Assembly (NCBI RefSeq): GCF_001458595.1
Contig: NZ_LN890328.1
Location: 2,853,288 to 2,917,287 of the forward strand
Length of the DNA stretch: 64,000 bases
Direction of reading: 5' to 3'
From: Clostridium neonatale
GTDB lineage: Bacteria; Bacillota; Clostridia; Clostridiales; Clostridiaceae
Shown piece by piece: positions 44,796 through 54,007 of this stretch. How positions within the stretch are numbered: position 1 is the first letter of the stretch; every line of letters begins with the position of its first letter. Below the pieces are notes generated by a model. That model saw only the letters and a program-made list of their open reading frames with translations, was not told where the DNA came from and ran no database searches. Both the position numbers and the translations under genes were made by a program.

Positions 44796-45992
44796 TTACT
44801 CTGAAATATTTAAAATTGAATTATCCTCATCAAATGTATTAACATTAAATAGGAACAACACATCAGTAATACCATCATTCTCTATAAGATAATCTAAATT
44901 ATCTACATAATATCTTAAGTCTACTACATCTATCTCTCCATAATGAGTTGTTAAAAAAGGAATAAAACTATTTGCATATGAGTCTTTTATAACAAGTAAT
45001 TTCTTTTTATAATCTCCATCGGTTCTAATATTTATAAGAGGGTGATTTCCATCTGTAAATACTTCATATTTTTCTTTTCCATCTAGCTTTGAATTATTAT
45101 ATAAACTTGCTACTTTTTTTTCTTCATTTACATAATTGACAACTATATTATTTTCATATTTTGGAGCATAAATTTTAATTGTATCTGGCTTTCCTATTCC
45201 AGTCCCCATTTTATAATATAAACTTCCATAAAAATCATTAGTAACATCTTCTACATCAAATTTATCTTCAGTTAAATATTTAATTCCTAACTGCTTACAC
45301 ATATGAACATATGCTATATATGCACCTTTAGTGGTCCAATGATGATCTGTCTTATAATAGAGGTCTTCATTTTTATGTTCCTTAAAATCATCAACTACAT
45401 CAATAAAATTAATATTAGCTGTTAGATTTTTTTTCACATTATTAATATATTCTATTTGACTATCTACTGGTGCATACTTTGGCAATTTATCTTTCAATAT
45501 CTCAGAGGCTGTAGGTACCAGCATAAAGGATACATTTAAACCATTATTTTTATTTGCAAAATTATTAATGTTATTTATTTTCTCAGTTAATATACTATTA
45601 TCATTCTTTTTAAAATCTTCAATTAAATAATTGTCCTCTCCTAGGTATACATTATTTATCTTATTTTCACCAACCATAATTTCAGTTTTTGCTTTAAGCT
45701 TTATCCAAAAGTCTCTGCCTGGAAATTGATCAGATATATAATTTTCAAATTTACTAGAAAAATCTCCTTCAAAAAAACTACTCATTGAAAACTTTGGCAT
45801 TTGTTGTAATGTTCTATTTTCCAGTACTGATATTTGTTTATTTTTATGTATAATGTTCATAATTGATATTTGGCTAATTAAAAATAAAAATGTCAAACTC
45901 AATGTAATACAATATTTACTCTTCTTTCTTTTCCTTTTTATTACCTTTTTTCTCTTTTTCCTTACAGTTCTTCTTTCATTTGTATATTCCAC
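44796..45992 (-). CDS. DHHW-family protein (AlgJ/AlgX-like acyl-transfer partner)
   Basis: 398 residues. A basic N-terminus and one membrane helix (ITLSLTFLFLISQISIM) anchor an extracellular domain. The family motif YYKTDHHWTTKGAYIAY is at about residues 213-229, and LLVIKDSYANSFIPFL carries the SGNH-like Ser. These proteins work with MBOAT acyltransferases to O-acylate extracellular polysaccharides. It starts 17 bases after the MBOAT gene. Last gene of the operon. Confidence 0.88.
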   Translation of the reverse strand: MEYTNERRTVRKKRKKVIKRKRKKSKYCITLSLTFLFLISQISIMNIIHKNKQISVLENRTLQQMPKFSMSSFFEGDFSSKFENYISDQFPGRDFWIKLKAKTEIMVGENKINNVYLGEDNYLIEDFKKNDNSILTEKINNINNFANKNNGLNVSFMLVPTASEILKDKLPKYAPVDSQIEYINNVKKNLTANINFIDVVDDFKEHKNEDLYYKTDHHWTTKGAYIAYVHMCKQLGIKYLTEDKFDVEDVTNDFYGSLYYKMGTGIGKPDTIKIYAPKYENNIVVNYVNEEKKVASLYNNSKLDGKEKYEVFTDGNHPLINIRTDGDYKKKLLVIKDSYANSFIPFLTTHYGEIDVVDLRYYVDNLDYLIENDGITDVLFLFNVNTFDEDNSILNISE

Positions 45993-46009
45993 TTATTAGC
46001 CCTCCTTTA

Positions 46010-47410
46010 TTAAAACTTAAAATACAAGAAAGGATTATAACTTGCACCTACTAAATAAGCAGTTGCAATAATTACAATTAATATATAAAAAATAATAGTA
46101 ATTATTTTTCCAATTCTATTTCTTTTAAAAAGCTTAATAAATACCCCAATTATTGGTGTAGAGCAAATAAAAGCTAATATTAAAAATGTTTTATTAGTAC
46201 CCAATAAGTATAGTGATAAACTATCATACCACCCTGTCGTATTTGCACCAAACATGGCTCTGATATATGTAAATGCATCTTTTACATTAGTAAATTCAAA
46301 AAATACCCAGCCTATTATTACTAAAAACATTGTATAGATATTTCTTATTAATCCCGGAAGTTTTTTTAATATTTTAAGAAAGCCACTCTTTTCTATAAAT
46401 AAAATTATTCCAAAGTATAACCCCCATATTATATAATTCCAACTAGCACCATGCCAAAGTCCTGTTATTAGCCAAACTATAAATATATTCCTGATTTGTT
46501 TTGCCTTGCCAGTCCTATTTCCTCCTAAAGGAATATATATATAATCCTTGAACCAAGTGCCTAAAGATATGTGCCATCTCCTCCAAAAATCAGTAATGCT
46601 TTTAGATATATATGGATAATTAAAATTTTCATAAAAATCAAATCCAAACATTTTTCCAAGACCTATAGCCATATCAGAATAACCACTAAAATCAAAATAT
46701 ATCTGAAAGGTGAAAGAAATTATTCCAATCCATGCTGTCAAAATTGAAATTTCAGAAATAGAATTACCTATAACTTGATCCCAAATTAAACCTATGTTAT
46801 TAGCAATAATAACTTTTTTTCCAAGACCACTTATAAATTTTTCAACCCCATCAGAAAATTTTTGTATTGATTCTTTTCTATTAGTCAATTGATTCTCAAT
46901 AGTTGAATATTGAACTATTGGTCCTGATAACAGTTGAGGAAACATTGAAACATAGGTCGCAAAATTTATAAAATTCTTTTGAACTTTTACCTTTCTTGTA
47001 TATACATCAACAACATATGAAATAAGTTTAAATGTATAAAATGAAATTCCTAATGGTAATGGCAATGTCCTAATTTTCAAATTTAATCCAAAAATCAAAT
47101 TAATATTATCTATCAAAAATCCGTAATATTTGAAAAATATAAGTGTACTTAAAATAATGACAATTGTCGTTACTAATATACATCTCGATTTCTCTTTATC
47201 TTCTTTATATTTATCAATAAAAATTGTTCCTATATATCCTATTAAAATTGAAGCCAACATTAGATTAATATATATAGGTTCTCCCCAACTATAAAACAGT
47301 AAACTCACTAACAATATTACAAAGTTTCTCATTTTCCTAGGAGAAAAATAATATATAATTAATGTGAATGGGAAAAATACATACATAAATAATAAATTAC
47401 TAAATACCAA
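46010..47410 (-). CDS. MBOAT-family O-acyltransferase (AlgI/PatA-like)
   Basis: 466 residues, about 11 membrane helices. Diagnostic stretch DFWRRWHISLGTWFKDYIYI with PLGGNR, and the catalytic His in TGLWHGASWNYIIWG. It moves acyl groups (usually acetyl) across the membrane to a polysaccharide acceptor. In this cluster the acceptor is likely a surface polysaccharide; which one is not evident. It is preceded by the DUF4358 gene with about 30 bases between them. Confidence 0.93.
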   Translation of the reverse strand: MVFSNLLFMYVFFPFTLIIYYFSPRKMRNFVILLVSLLFYSWGEPIYINLMLASILIGYIGTIFIDKYKEDKEKSRCILVTTIVIILSTLIFFKYYGFLIDNINLIFGLNLKIRTLPLPLGISFYTFKLISYVVDVYTRKVKVQKNFINFATYVSMFPQLLSGPIVQYSTIENQLTNRKESIQKFSDGVEKFISGLGKKVIIANNIGLIWDQVIGNSISEISILTAWIGIISFTFQIYFDFSGYSDMAIGLGKMFGFDFYENFNYPYISKSITDFWRRWHISLGTWFKDYIYIPLGGNRTGKAKQIRNIFIVWLITGLWHGASWNYIIWGLYFGIILFIEKSGFLKILKKLPGLIRNIYTMFLVIIGWVFFEFTNVKDAFTYIRAMFGANTTGWYDSLSLYLLGTNKTFLILAFICSTPIIGVFIKLFKRNRIGKIITIIFYILIVIIATAYLVGASYNPFLYFKF

Positions 47411-47440
47411 ATATAATCACTCCAAAAACACACTTTTACT

Positions 47441-47917
47441 TTACTTAAATACATAATCTAATGATTGTTTAATTTTTTCATTATCTTTAGAAATCAATAG
47501 TATTATATACCCATCTTTTTTTTCTAAAATATGATTTGATAGTATTTCATACTGCTCTTTATTATAATTTCTAAAACTATCCGATTGTGTATTTATTCTA
47601 TTTGTTATAGCCTTTTCAATTTTTTCTGTATCTGAATCATTTTTAGGTTTTATAATAAGTATTTCATTAGCTTCCATATTACTTTTAGGTCCGTAATAAA
47701 TAAATTGATCTAAATCATACTTATTTACACCATAAAGTTTCCTTAATTTTGTTCCATCATCTTCATCCATAACACTTACATCAGTTGAATTAATTATTGC
47801 ATTTCTGATCTCAGATATATTTATATCTTTAACTTCCAAAACTTTATATAAACCCACAAATACAACAACAACCAGAACTGCTAATAAACGATAATATATC
47901 TTATATTTAAATTTCAT
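47441..47917 (-). CDS. DUF4358 membrane-anchored protein
   Basis: 158 residues. One N-terminal membrane helix (LLAVLVVVVFVGLYKVL) and an external alpha/beta domain with KYDLDQFIYYGPKSNMEANEILII, characteristic of DUF4358. This domain of unknown function recurs next to MBOAT and DHHW genes in Firmicutes. It lies 5 bases after the SGNH gene, so translational coupling is likely. Confidence 0.8.
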   Translation of the reverse strand: MKFKYKIYYRLLAVLVVVVFVGLYKVLEVKDINISEIRNAIINSTDVSVMDEDDGTKLRKLYGVNKYDLDQFIYYGPKSNMEANEILIIKPKNDSDTEKIEKAITNRINTQSDSFRNYNKEQYEILSNHILEKKDGYIILLISKDNEKIKQSLDYVFK

Positions 47918-47922
47918 AGTTA

Positions 47923-48708
47923 TCAGCTTTTCTCCTCCTTATTTATTATGGTAGTTAAGTCTTTAAATAATAGCTCATAAAAATTTCTTTTAAAATGTAT
48001 TCCATCTGTTTCAAAACAATCATTATTTGAAACAATGCCAGTCAAATCTATATAAGTTGAATAAGTTTCATCAGATACTTCTTTAGCAATCTCTCTAAAT
48101 TGTGATAATCTTTCATTAGTAAATCCATCATTCTTTCTTTCAGCCTTTACTTGAATTGGTGTCGGAGACTCTATATATATTTTTGCATTTGGAACTACTT
48201 TCTTCAACTTGTCTATTAATTTTAAATAATTACTTCTAAAATCCTCTTTGTTTTGGAAATATATAACATCATTCATTCCAAATAATAAAATAATTCTTTC
48301 TGGATTAGCATATTTAAGCCTCTCAATATCATTGTCTACATCAATAACTGTCTTCCCTTTTTCAGCGTAGACATTATTTTCAGGTAACATTTCAACTACT
48401 TTCAGATATTCTGTTATTGAATCTCCAATGAAAACAGTATTTTTAAAAAACTTCTTATAATCAATTTCACCATTATCATTGATATATTCTTGAGATTTCC
48501 TAAGTTTATCTGCTTCATTCAATTTATTTTCTACTTCAGTGACATCAATCTGCTCACATTTTATAAGATAATTCCTATTAACATGTCCATCATCAGTCAT
48601 TGCATGTACAACACCAATATCATTAGTAAATATATTTACCTTATTAAATATACTAGCAGATATATAACTTATAATTAAAAATATCAGTAACTGCCTTCTT
48701 TTTATCAT
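47923..48708 (-). CDS. Extracytoplasmic SGNH/GDSL-family acylesterase or acyltransferase
   Basis: 261 residues from the ATG at 48708, with AGGAGGG 9 bases upstream; the longer frame has no site. An N-terminal hydrophobic helix exports or anchors it. SGNH blocks: FIGDSITEYL (nucleophile Ser), LLFGMNDV (block III Asn) and ETDGIHFKRNF (catalytic Asp and His). Likely transfers or removes an acyl group on the polysaccharide modified by the downstream MBOAT and DHHW proteins. First gene of the four-gene operon. Confidence 0.88.
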   Translation of the reverse strand: MIKRRQLLIFLIISYISASIFNKVNIFTNDIGVVHAMTDDGHVNRNYLIKCEQIDVTEVENKLNEADKLRKSQEYINDNGEIDYKKFFKNTVFIGDSITEYLKVVEMLPENNVYAEKGKTVIDVDNDIERLKYANPERIILLFGMNDVIYFQNKEDFRSNYLKLIDKLKKVVPNAKIYIESPTPIQVKAERKNDGFTNERLSQFREIAKEVSDETYSTYIDLTGIVSNNDCFETDGIHFKRNFYELLFKDLTTIINKEEKS

Positions 48709-49308
48709 GATAATTATATCCCTCCTATTAGTTTTTCCAATACTAATATTTAATCCCTCTATCGTCAATAAATATATCAAAATTTTTATTTATATATTTT
48801 TCAATTAATTTTCTACATTGTTATATTCTCATATTTACTTAAACAGCGAATATCTTAAATAATTTCATTCTTGCAACACATATATCATGATAAGTTGAAT
48901 TTAATCATATTATACAATAATTTAGTTGAGATTATCGACAACTAGATTAAATACGCTATTAAAAAACAATCTTTGCGTATTTTACCATCATTTCTTAGTT
49001 CATATTATTTCTTAATTTTATTTTATGAAAAAATTAATCAGTTGAGCTAGGTGCTATACTAACCATCTCACCATTTAACTGCCATTTTATGTTTATTATT
49101 TTTTATTTTCATAAAATCACATCATTATTCTTTAATGTTCTGCTAATTTCCCACAAAAAAATAAGTTCCATTATATAGACGATATTCATTTTAAAAAAGT
49201 TTGTATTAAAATAAAAAAATAAATATATTTTACAGGCTATATGTCTCTGCTACTTTCAAAAGTTATCCACAGATTTGACTTTATTATAATTTGATAAAAA
49301 ATAAAAAA
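48709..49308. other. Upstream region of the acylation operon
   Basis: About 600 AT-rich bases. It contains an imperfect dyad TAGTTG..CAACTA near 48923-48944, a single DnaA-box-like TTATCCACA at 49263-49271, and a short protein-like string (KWQLNGEMVSIAPSSTD on the minus strand, about 49030-49085) that may be debris of a lost gene. None is strong. Confidence 0.35.
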
Positions 49309-49366
49309 CGCCCCTCCTTACGATAGACATCTTTATTATTTCATGTCTCTATCATAAGGAAGAGGC
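49309..49366 (-). terminator. Terminator of the YabE-like gene
   Basis: Long imperfect hairpin: GCCCCTCCTTACGATAGACAT and its near complement, followed on the minus strand by GTTTTTTATTTTTT. It lies 54 bases past the stop codon. Confidence 0.9.
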
Positions 49367-49419
49367 TATTACCACTAATCCTACAATCCTTTTTACTGTT
49401 TTTTCAATCAGTATTTATT

Positions 49420-50472
49420 TTACCATTCCCCAGGACCAGCAATTATTGTTACATTTACTTGCTTCAATCCCCAATCACACGACTCTTTATAAGAGTTAAA
49501 ATAAAGATCTACTTTATTTCCCTTAATTGCTGTCCCAGTATCTGCTGCAACAGCATAACCATAGCCCTCAACATATACTTTACTTCCCATAGGAATAACT
49601 GATGGATCTACAGCTATTGTGCTCAATCCACCTTCTACACGCGCAGGCTTTCTTCCAGACGATGTTCCCCATCCTCCACTATATGCAGTAGCAGAACATG
49701 AAATTACTCTTCCAGAACTAATTCCTCCTCTGCTAACAGAAAAATTAGTGGTTCCTTTTATAATAACTTCATTTTTTGGATTCACCAATACCTTTGCGCT
49801 TTTTTCAGTTCTTGAATATTCTTGTCCATCTTTATATATTACCTCGTATGTCACTTGCTTTTCACCATTTATTCCAGCAGATTTGACTACTTTATAATTA
49901 ACATCCAAACCGGAATTTTCTTCAATTACCGTGTCATATGCAATGGGCTCATTTTCAGTGACAATACTTTTTTTTACTTTCACTATTTGAACAATTTGAT
50001 TTTTTTCCAATTTAGAGTCTAAGGCTGGAGTTATTTCATCCATATCTTTGTCAAATTCAATTCCATTAGCATTTAAATCTTTCTTATTATATTCTAACAT
50101 TTCAAGTACTGATCCTTCCAAAGCGTCAATATTGAATGTTTTACCATTTCCTTTAATTGTAATCGGAATTGATCTTTTTATCTCTATATTTTCATTATTT
50201 GATAGTTGTGAATCTAACGATGGTTGCACTTTATCTTTCTTTGACAATTCTATGTTATTTGATTGAAGAACATCTTTGACGGTATTTTTATATGTTACAA
50301 CGACTTTTTGTTTACCATCTACACTAATTGTTATTCTCTTTCGCATACATCCAATTGTAATTATAGTTGCAACTATAATTGAAAAAGTAATCACAATTAT
50401 AATCGTTTTATACTTTACCATTTTACTGTTGTGGAAAATCTGTTTAGCAATGTCTTTTAATCTGCTTACCAA
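49420..50472 (-). CDS. YabE/RpfB-like cell-wall protein: DUF348, G5 and 3D domains
   Basis: 350 residues, TTG start with GGGAGG 8 bases upstream. N-terminal membrane anchor (about 20-43). Two DUF348-type segments at about 45-155 (ISVDGKQKVVVTYKNTVKDVL). A G5 domain at about 165-245 (AYDTVIEENSGLDVNYKVVKSAGINGEKQVTYEV). C-terminal 3D domain at about 258-350 with the three Asp motifs in AVDPSVIPMG, AADTG and KVDLYFNS. Related proteins are wall-lytic enzymes tied to growth and germination (MltA-like fold). Confidence 0.9.
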   Translation of the reverse strand: MVSRLKDIAKQIFHNSKMVKYKTIIIVITFSIIVATIITIGCMRKRITISVDGKQKVVVTYKNTVKDVLQSNNIELSKKDKVQPSLDSQLSNNENIEIKRSIPITIKGNGKTFNIDALEGSVLEMLEYNKKDLNANGIEFDKDMDEITPALDSKLEKNQIVQIVKVKKSIVTENEPIAYDTVIEENSGLDVNYKVVKSAGINGEKQVTYEVIYKDGQEYSRTEKSAKVLVNPKNEVIIKGTTNFSVSRGGISSGRVISCSATAYSGGWGTSSGRKPARVEGGLSTIAVDPSVIPMGSKVYVEGYGYAVAADTGTAIKGNKVDLYFNSYKESCDWGLKQVNVTIIAGPGEW

Positions 50473-50638
50473 AATTTATCCTCCCTTATAAATAGTTTTA
50501 GTACATATTATATTTATGATTTAAAATTCTGTCAAATTACTAAAACTTTATGCACAATAATAAATTTAAAATTTTAAAATATCTAGATATCTATACAAGA
50601 TATTTATTTTGAATAAGTTTAAAACCAACATGAAGTAT

Positions 50639-51055
50639 TTATAAATTAGTAGAGTCACCTAAAATTATAACCTTTACATCCTTTTTCCCCCAGTTGCAGG
50701 CTTCACTATAACTATTAAAAAACAAATCAAGTTTATAACCTTTAATAGCAACACCAGTATCTGCTGCAACAGCATATCCATAATCCTCAATATATAAATA
50801 TGTTCCATACGGAATCATTCTAGGATCTACAGCCACTGTGCTAATGCCATTTTCATTCCTAACTGATTTTATTCCACTAGCTGTCATAGTTCCTGCTGCA
50901 TAAGCTGTAGCTGAACAAACTATTTCTTTATTCGCTGTAGCAGCTTCTGCCTTGTAACTTGAAAAATTCATAATTAAGATTCCAAATATGCTTAAAGCAC
51001 CTATGGAAACTCCTAGCTTTTTCATCACTCTTTTCCATTTATAACTTTTTGACAT
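50639..51055 (-). CDS. Short secreted 3D-domain protein
   Basis: 138 residues from the ATG at 51055, chosen for AAGGAGA 6-7 bases upstream. Signal/anchor segment about 10-35, then a single 3D domain (ATAYAAGTMTASGIKS..VAVDPRMIPYG..VAADTGVAIKG..LDLFFNSYSEA) with all three Asp motifs. It lacks the G5 and DUF348 parts of its neighbour, of which it looks like a minimal paralogue. Transcribed behind a structured leader with its own terminator, so expression is probably attenuated. Confidence 0.88.
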   Translation of the reverse strand: MSKSYKWKRVMKKLGVSIGALSIFGILIMNFSSYKAEAATANKEIVCSATAYAAGTMTASGIKSVRNENGISTVAVDPRMIPYGTYLYIEDYGYAVAADTGVAIKGYKLDLFFNSYSEACNWGKKDVKVIILGDSTNL

Positions 51056-51159
51056 TAAATCTCTCCTTTTCAATTTGCAAACCATCCATGATATTATAGC
51101 ATAAAAATTATATTATTGGAAATTTATATAACTTTTTATAATTTGACTTAACTTTTTTA

Positions 51160-51345
51160 TAAAAAAATCGCCAAGGCGACTATGATATAGTCTTCTATAA
51201 AAATGCAAATCCAATAGAATACAATAGCTTTTATAAAACGTAATCCTTTAAGCCGTCGATTTTTTTACTCATCTGCCCTTTCGAACGCATGTGAGGAAAA
51301 CCTGGCAGGCGACTAATTTTTATTAGAAAAATAACTATTCACTAC
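51160..51345 (-). promoter_or_regulatory. Riboswitch-like structured leader with intrinsic terminator before the short 3D gene
   Basis: On the minus strand a GC-richer block (about 51330-51240) forms nested or pseudoknot-capable pairings: GTCG/CGAC, CTGCC/GGCAG and CTCA/TGAG around TGCGTTCGAAAG. About 60 bases later GACTAT-ATC-ATAGTC overlaps the 5' arm of the terminator TCGCC-TT-GGCGA plus T7 (51160-51181), offering mutually exclusive folds. The coding start is 105 bases downstream. It matches no riboswitch consensus I know. Confidence 0.5.
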
Positions 51346-51476
51346 ATATTTGGTATCCCCTCAATACATCAAGCACTTAAGTAAATAAACGTTAATAATA
51401 CTTATCGTTGCCACTTTGGTATGGTATTTATAAATAAAATCTCCAAAATATCATTTGATACTTGGGAATATAAGAT

Positions 51477-51512
51477 AAAATGGTTCAAATGCTTATGCAT
51501 TTGAACCATTTT
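51477..51512 (-). terminator. Terminator of the 51551-53809 gene
   Basis: AAAATGGTTCAAATGC-TTAT-GCATTTGAACCATTTT, a perfect 16-bp hairpin 38 bases past the stop codon. Confidence 0.9.
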
Positions 51513-51550
51513 GTAAACAATCTGAATGAACATACATTATGTCCATTCTA

Positions 51551-53809
51551 CTATACATTATTTAAATTTATCCATCTACCATCTAAGAATATCATTCCTG
51601 TTTTCATAGCACCTTTAGCATCAAAATAATATCTCTTACCATTTATAGTCTGCCATCCTCTAACCATTTTTCCTGTAGAATCTAAATAATACCATGTAGT
51701 TCCTGTAAATATCCATCCATTTCTCATAGTACCATCATCATTTAAATAATACTTGTTCTTATCATAAGTTATCCAACCCTTTTGCATAACTCCTTTTTCA
51801 TTTAAGAAATACCATTTTCCTCCGAATAATGTCCATCCTGTTTGCATTTCTCCAAGATCATTAAATAAATACCAATTTCCATTTAGAGTTATCCATGAAT
51901 TTCTAGCCATAGATCCATCACCATATAGATAATACCAGTATCCTTTTTCATATAGCCAGCCTGTTTGCATGATTCCATATTCATTTAAGAAATACCACTT
52001 ATCACCTATTTTTAGCCAGCCTTTTTCCATATGACCATTTATATCCAGATGATACCATTTGTTGTCATATTTAACCCATTGATTTTTTACTTGTTGACCA
52101 TATCCATTATAGAATGTCCATTCCCCAGCAACTAAAATCCAATCATTCTTACCTTCAATATCGCCTCTAATTACACTTATCTTATAAGTAGTTGTTGTCT
52201 TATTATCTTCTGCAACAACTTTAACTGTTACTAAGTTTGCTCCAATATCTAGTTTTATAGCATCAGACTCTTGTCCACTTACATATTCCTTACCATTAAT
52301 AGTAATCTTAGCTTTATCATTTTGGCATGTAAACTTAACTCTTACCTTATCTACGCCTCTGTCTACAGTTGCACTATATGCATATGTTTCCGGATCAAAT
52401 TTAGGTGAGAGCTTCCCTTCTGTAAGAGATAATGAACTTAAATTTACATTATCCTTACCATACCTTCTACTTACGTTTAATATATATGTAGAAGAATTAT
52501 CTTTGTCATCAGTTACTTTTATTGTTATTTTATTTGCTCCTTCATCTAAATTAATGTACTTTGAAGGAACCCCACTTGATACTTTTTTATCATTAACTTT
52601 AATTGTTGCATTTGCATCTTCAGCAGTTGGAGTAACATAAATTGAAGTAACGCTATTTTCAACAGTTACACTATACTCCAAAAGTTCTTTATTAAAACCT
52701 GGATTTAAAGTTCCACTGCTTAAAGTTAATGCACTTAAATATGAACTTCTATTTTTTGGCGTTCTTGTTACCGCAACAGTATAAGTTGAAACTTCACCTT
52801 CTTTAGTAGTTACCATTATGTCTATTTTATTCATTCCTTCATCTAAAGAAATATCTTGACTTTTCTTTCCGCTTTTAACTACTATGCCATCTACTTTTAT
52901 TGTTGAAGAGTTGTCCACTGAAACTGGAGTAAATGCTATCTTTTCTACTGTTGTTGGAACTGTAATATCATAATCATATACATCCTTACTAAATGATGGC
53001 GATAGTGTTCCTGTTGACGGAGTTAATGATTGTAAGAACGCTTCACCTCTTTTAGTAACTACTAAATTATAGATTGTTTGTATAGATCCCTTTGTTATAG
53101 TAATTTTAATTTGATTATCTCCACCAGTTACATTAACAGTATTACTAGATGAACCATTATAAGTAATTCCTTGGCTTACAATGTATCCATCATTATCATA
53201 AACTTCAATCTTTACTTTTGAGGTATCTTTTCCAACTGATGTTTGATAATACCCACCTTCATTAATTGAATCATATTCTACTTTAGTATAATCAGTAATG
53301 TTATCTGCATCACTTACTATAATCTTGCTAAATTTCACAGTATTATCTACTTGATAATACATATTTACAACATATTTTTTAGAATCGACAACAGTTCCTG
53401 AACTATCTTTCTTTTCAAGCTCTATAGTTAGTGTAAATCCGTTTGCCTTATCAGTTCCCGCATTATATTGATATGATATATTTTCACCACTACCAGTAGT
53501 TTTTTGTACCATACTTGAATCTGAACTTATTACATTTTTTATTGACCATGCACCATTATCATAGGTTTTATCCGGCTTAATTGTAAAAGTTTCTGTTCCC
53601 ATATTAATGTATTGAACCATATGCTTTCCATTGACATAATCTACAGTTAATTCCTTACTATCTGCCATTAATACAACTTCTGGCATAAGTGTTGAGTCTC
53701 CATCATCCGCATAAGATGCACTCATATTCCCAAATTGGAAAGTTGAAAATATTAATGCGAACATTAATAAGTATGATATAACCTTCCTTACGTTTGCTTT
53801 ACCTTTCAT
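51551..53809 (-). CDS. Secreted protein with four cadherin-like domains and C-terminal choline-binding-type repeats
   Basis: 752 residues. Signal peptide about 1-34 (FQFGNMSASYA). An N-terminal beta region, then cadherin-like beta-sandwich repeats of about 92 residues. Three close copies are obvious at about 262-540 (LTPSTGTLSPSFSKDVYDYDITV, LTLSSGTLNPGFNKELLEYSVTV, LSLTEGKLSPKFDPETYAYSATV), and a more diverged one precedes them. About ten wall repeats run from 555 to the end (GWLKIGDKWYFLNEYGIMQT). No catalytic motif. Probably a rod-like surface protein docked on wall choline. Confidence 0.8.
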   Translation of the reverse strand: MKGKANVRKVISYLLMFALIFSTFQFGNMSASYADDGDSTLMPEVVLMADSKELTVDYVNGKHMVQYINMGTETFTIKPDKTYDNGAWSIKNVISSDSSMVQKTTGSGENISYQYNAGTDKANGFTLTIELEKKDSSGTVVDSKKYVVNMYYQVDNTVKFSKIIVSDADNITDYTKVEYDSINEGGYYQTSVGKDTSKVKIEVYDNDGYIVSQGITYNGSSSNTVNVTGGDNQIKITITKGSIQTIYNLVVTKRGEAFLQSLTPSTGTLSPSFSKDVYDYDITVPTTVEKIAFTPVSVDNSSTIKVDGIVVKSGKKSQDISLDEGMNKIDIMVTTKEGEVSTYTVAVTRTPKNRSSYLSALTLSSGTLNPGFNKELLEYSVTVENSVTSIYVTPTAEDANATIKVNDKKVSSGVPSKYINLDEGANKITIKVTDDKDNSSTYILNVSRRYGKDNVNLSSLSLTEGKLSPKFDPETYAYSATVDRGVDKVRVKFTCQNDKAKITINGKEYVSGQESDAIKLDIGANLVTVKVVAEDNKTTTTYKISVIRGDIEGKNDWILVAGEWTFYNGYGQQVKNQWVKYDNKWYHLDINGHMEKGWLKIGDKWYFLNEYGIMQTGWLYEKGYWYYLYGDGSMARNSWITLNGNWYLFNDLGEMQTGWTLFGGKWYFLNEKGVMQKGWITYDKNKYYLNDDGTMRNGWIFTGTTWYYLDSTGKMVRGWQTINGKRYYFDAKGAMKTGMIFLDGRWINLNNV

Positions 53810-53943
53810 TACACTATGTCCTCCCCTTGCTTATATCATAAGTAATCTCGCCTTTAGACAAGCTTTACTTATATAATATCATTTTTTATATGTATTTTCA
53901 CTATATAGTACAAATTTTGCTTTTCTTCTTAGTACTTTTTCGT

Positions 53944-53985
53944 AAAAGACCCAAAAGAACTTTATGTTTTCTTTTGGGTCTTTTT
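53944..53985 (-). terminator. Terminator of the 54008-55453 gene
   Basis: AAAAGACCCAAAAGAA / TTCTTTTGGGTCTTTT hairpin, 22 bases past the stop codon. Confidence 0.9.
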
Positions 53986-54007
53986 ATTTTTTATTATTTA
54001 ATAATTT

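Noticed and set aside
49030..49085. Short minus-strand string KWQLNGEMVSIAPSSTD before a stop
   Set aside because: Protein-like but only about 24 codons between stops, without start or family; kept only as a remark.
49263..49271. TTATCCACA, a DnaA box
   Set aside because: Single copy with no cluster, dnaA or dnaN nearby; not evidence for an origin.
51160..51345. c-di-AMP (ydaO), c-di-GMP, fluoride or T-box leader
   Set aside because: None of the conserved strings of these classes is present on either strand, so only an unclassified leader is claimed.
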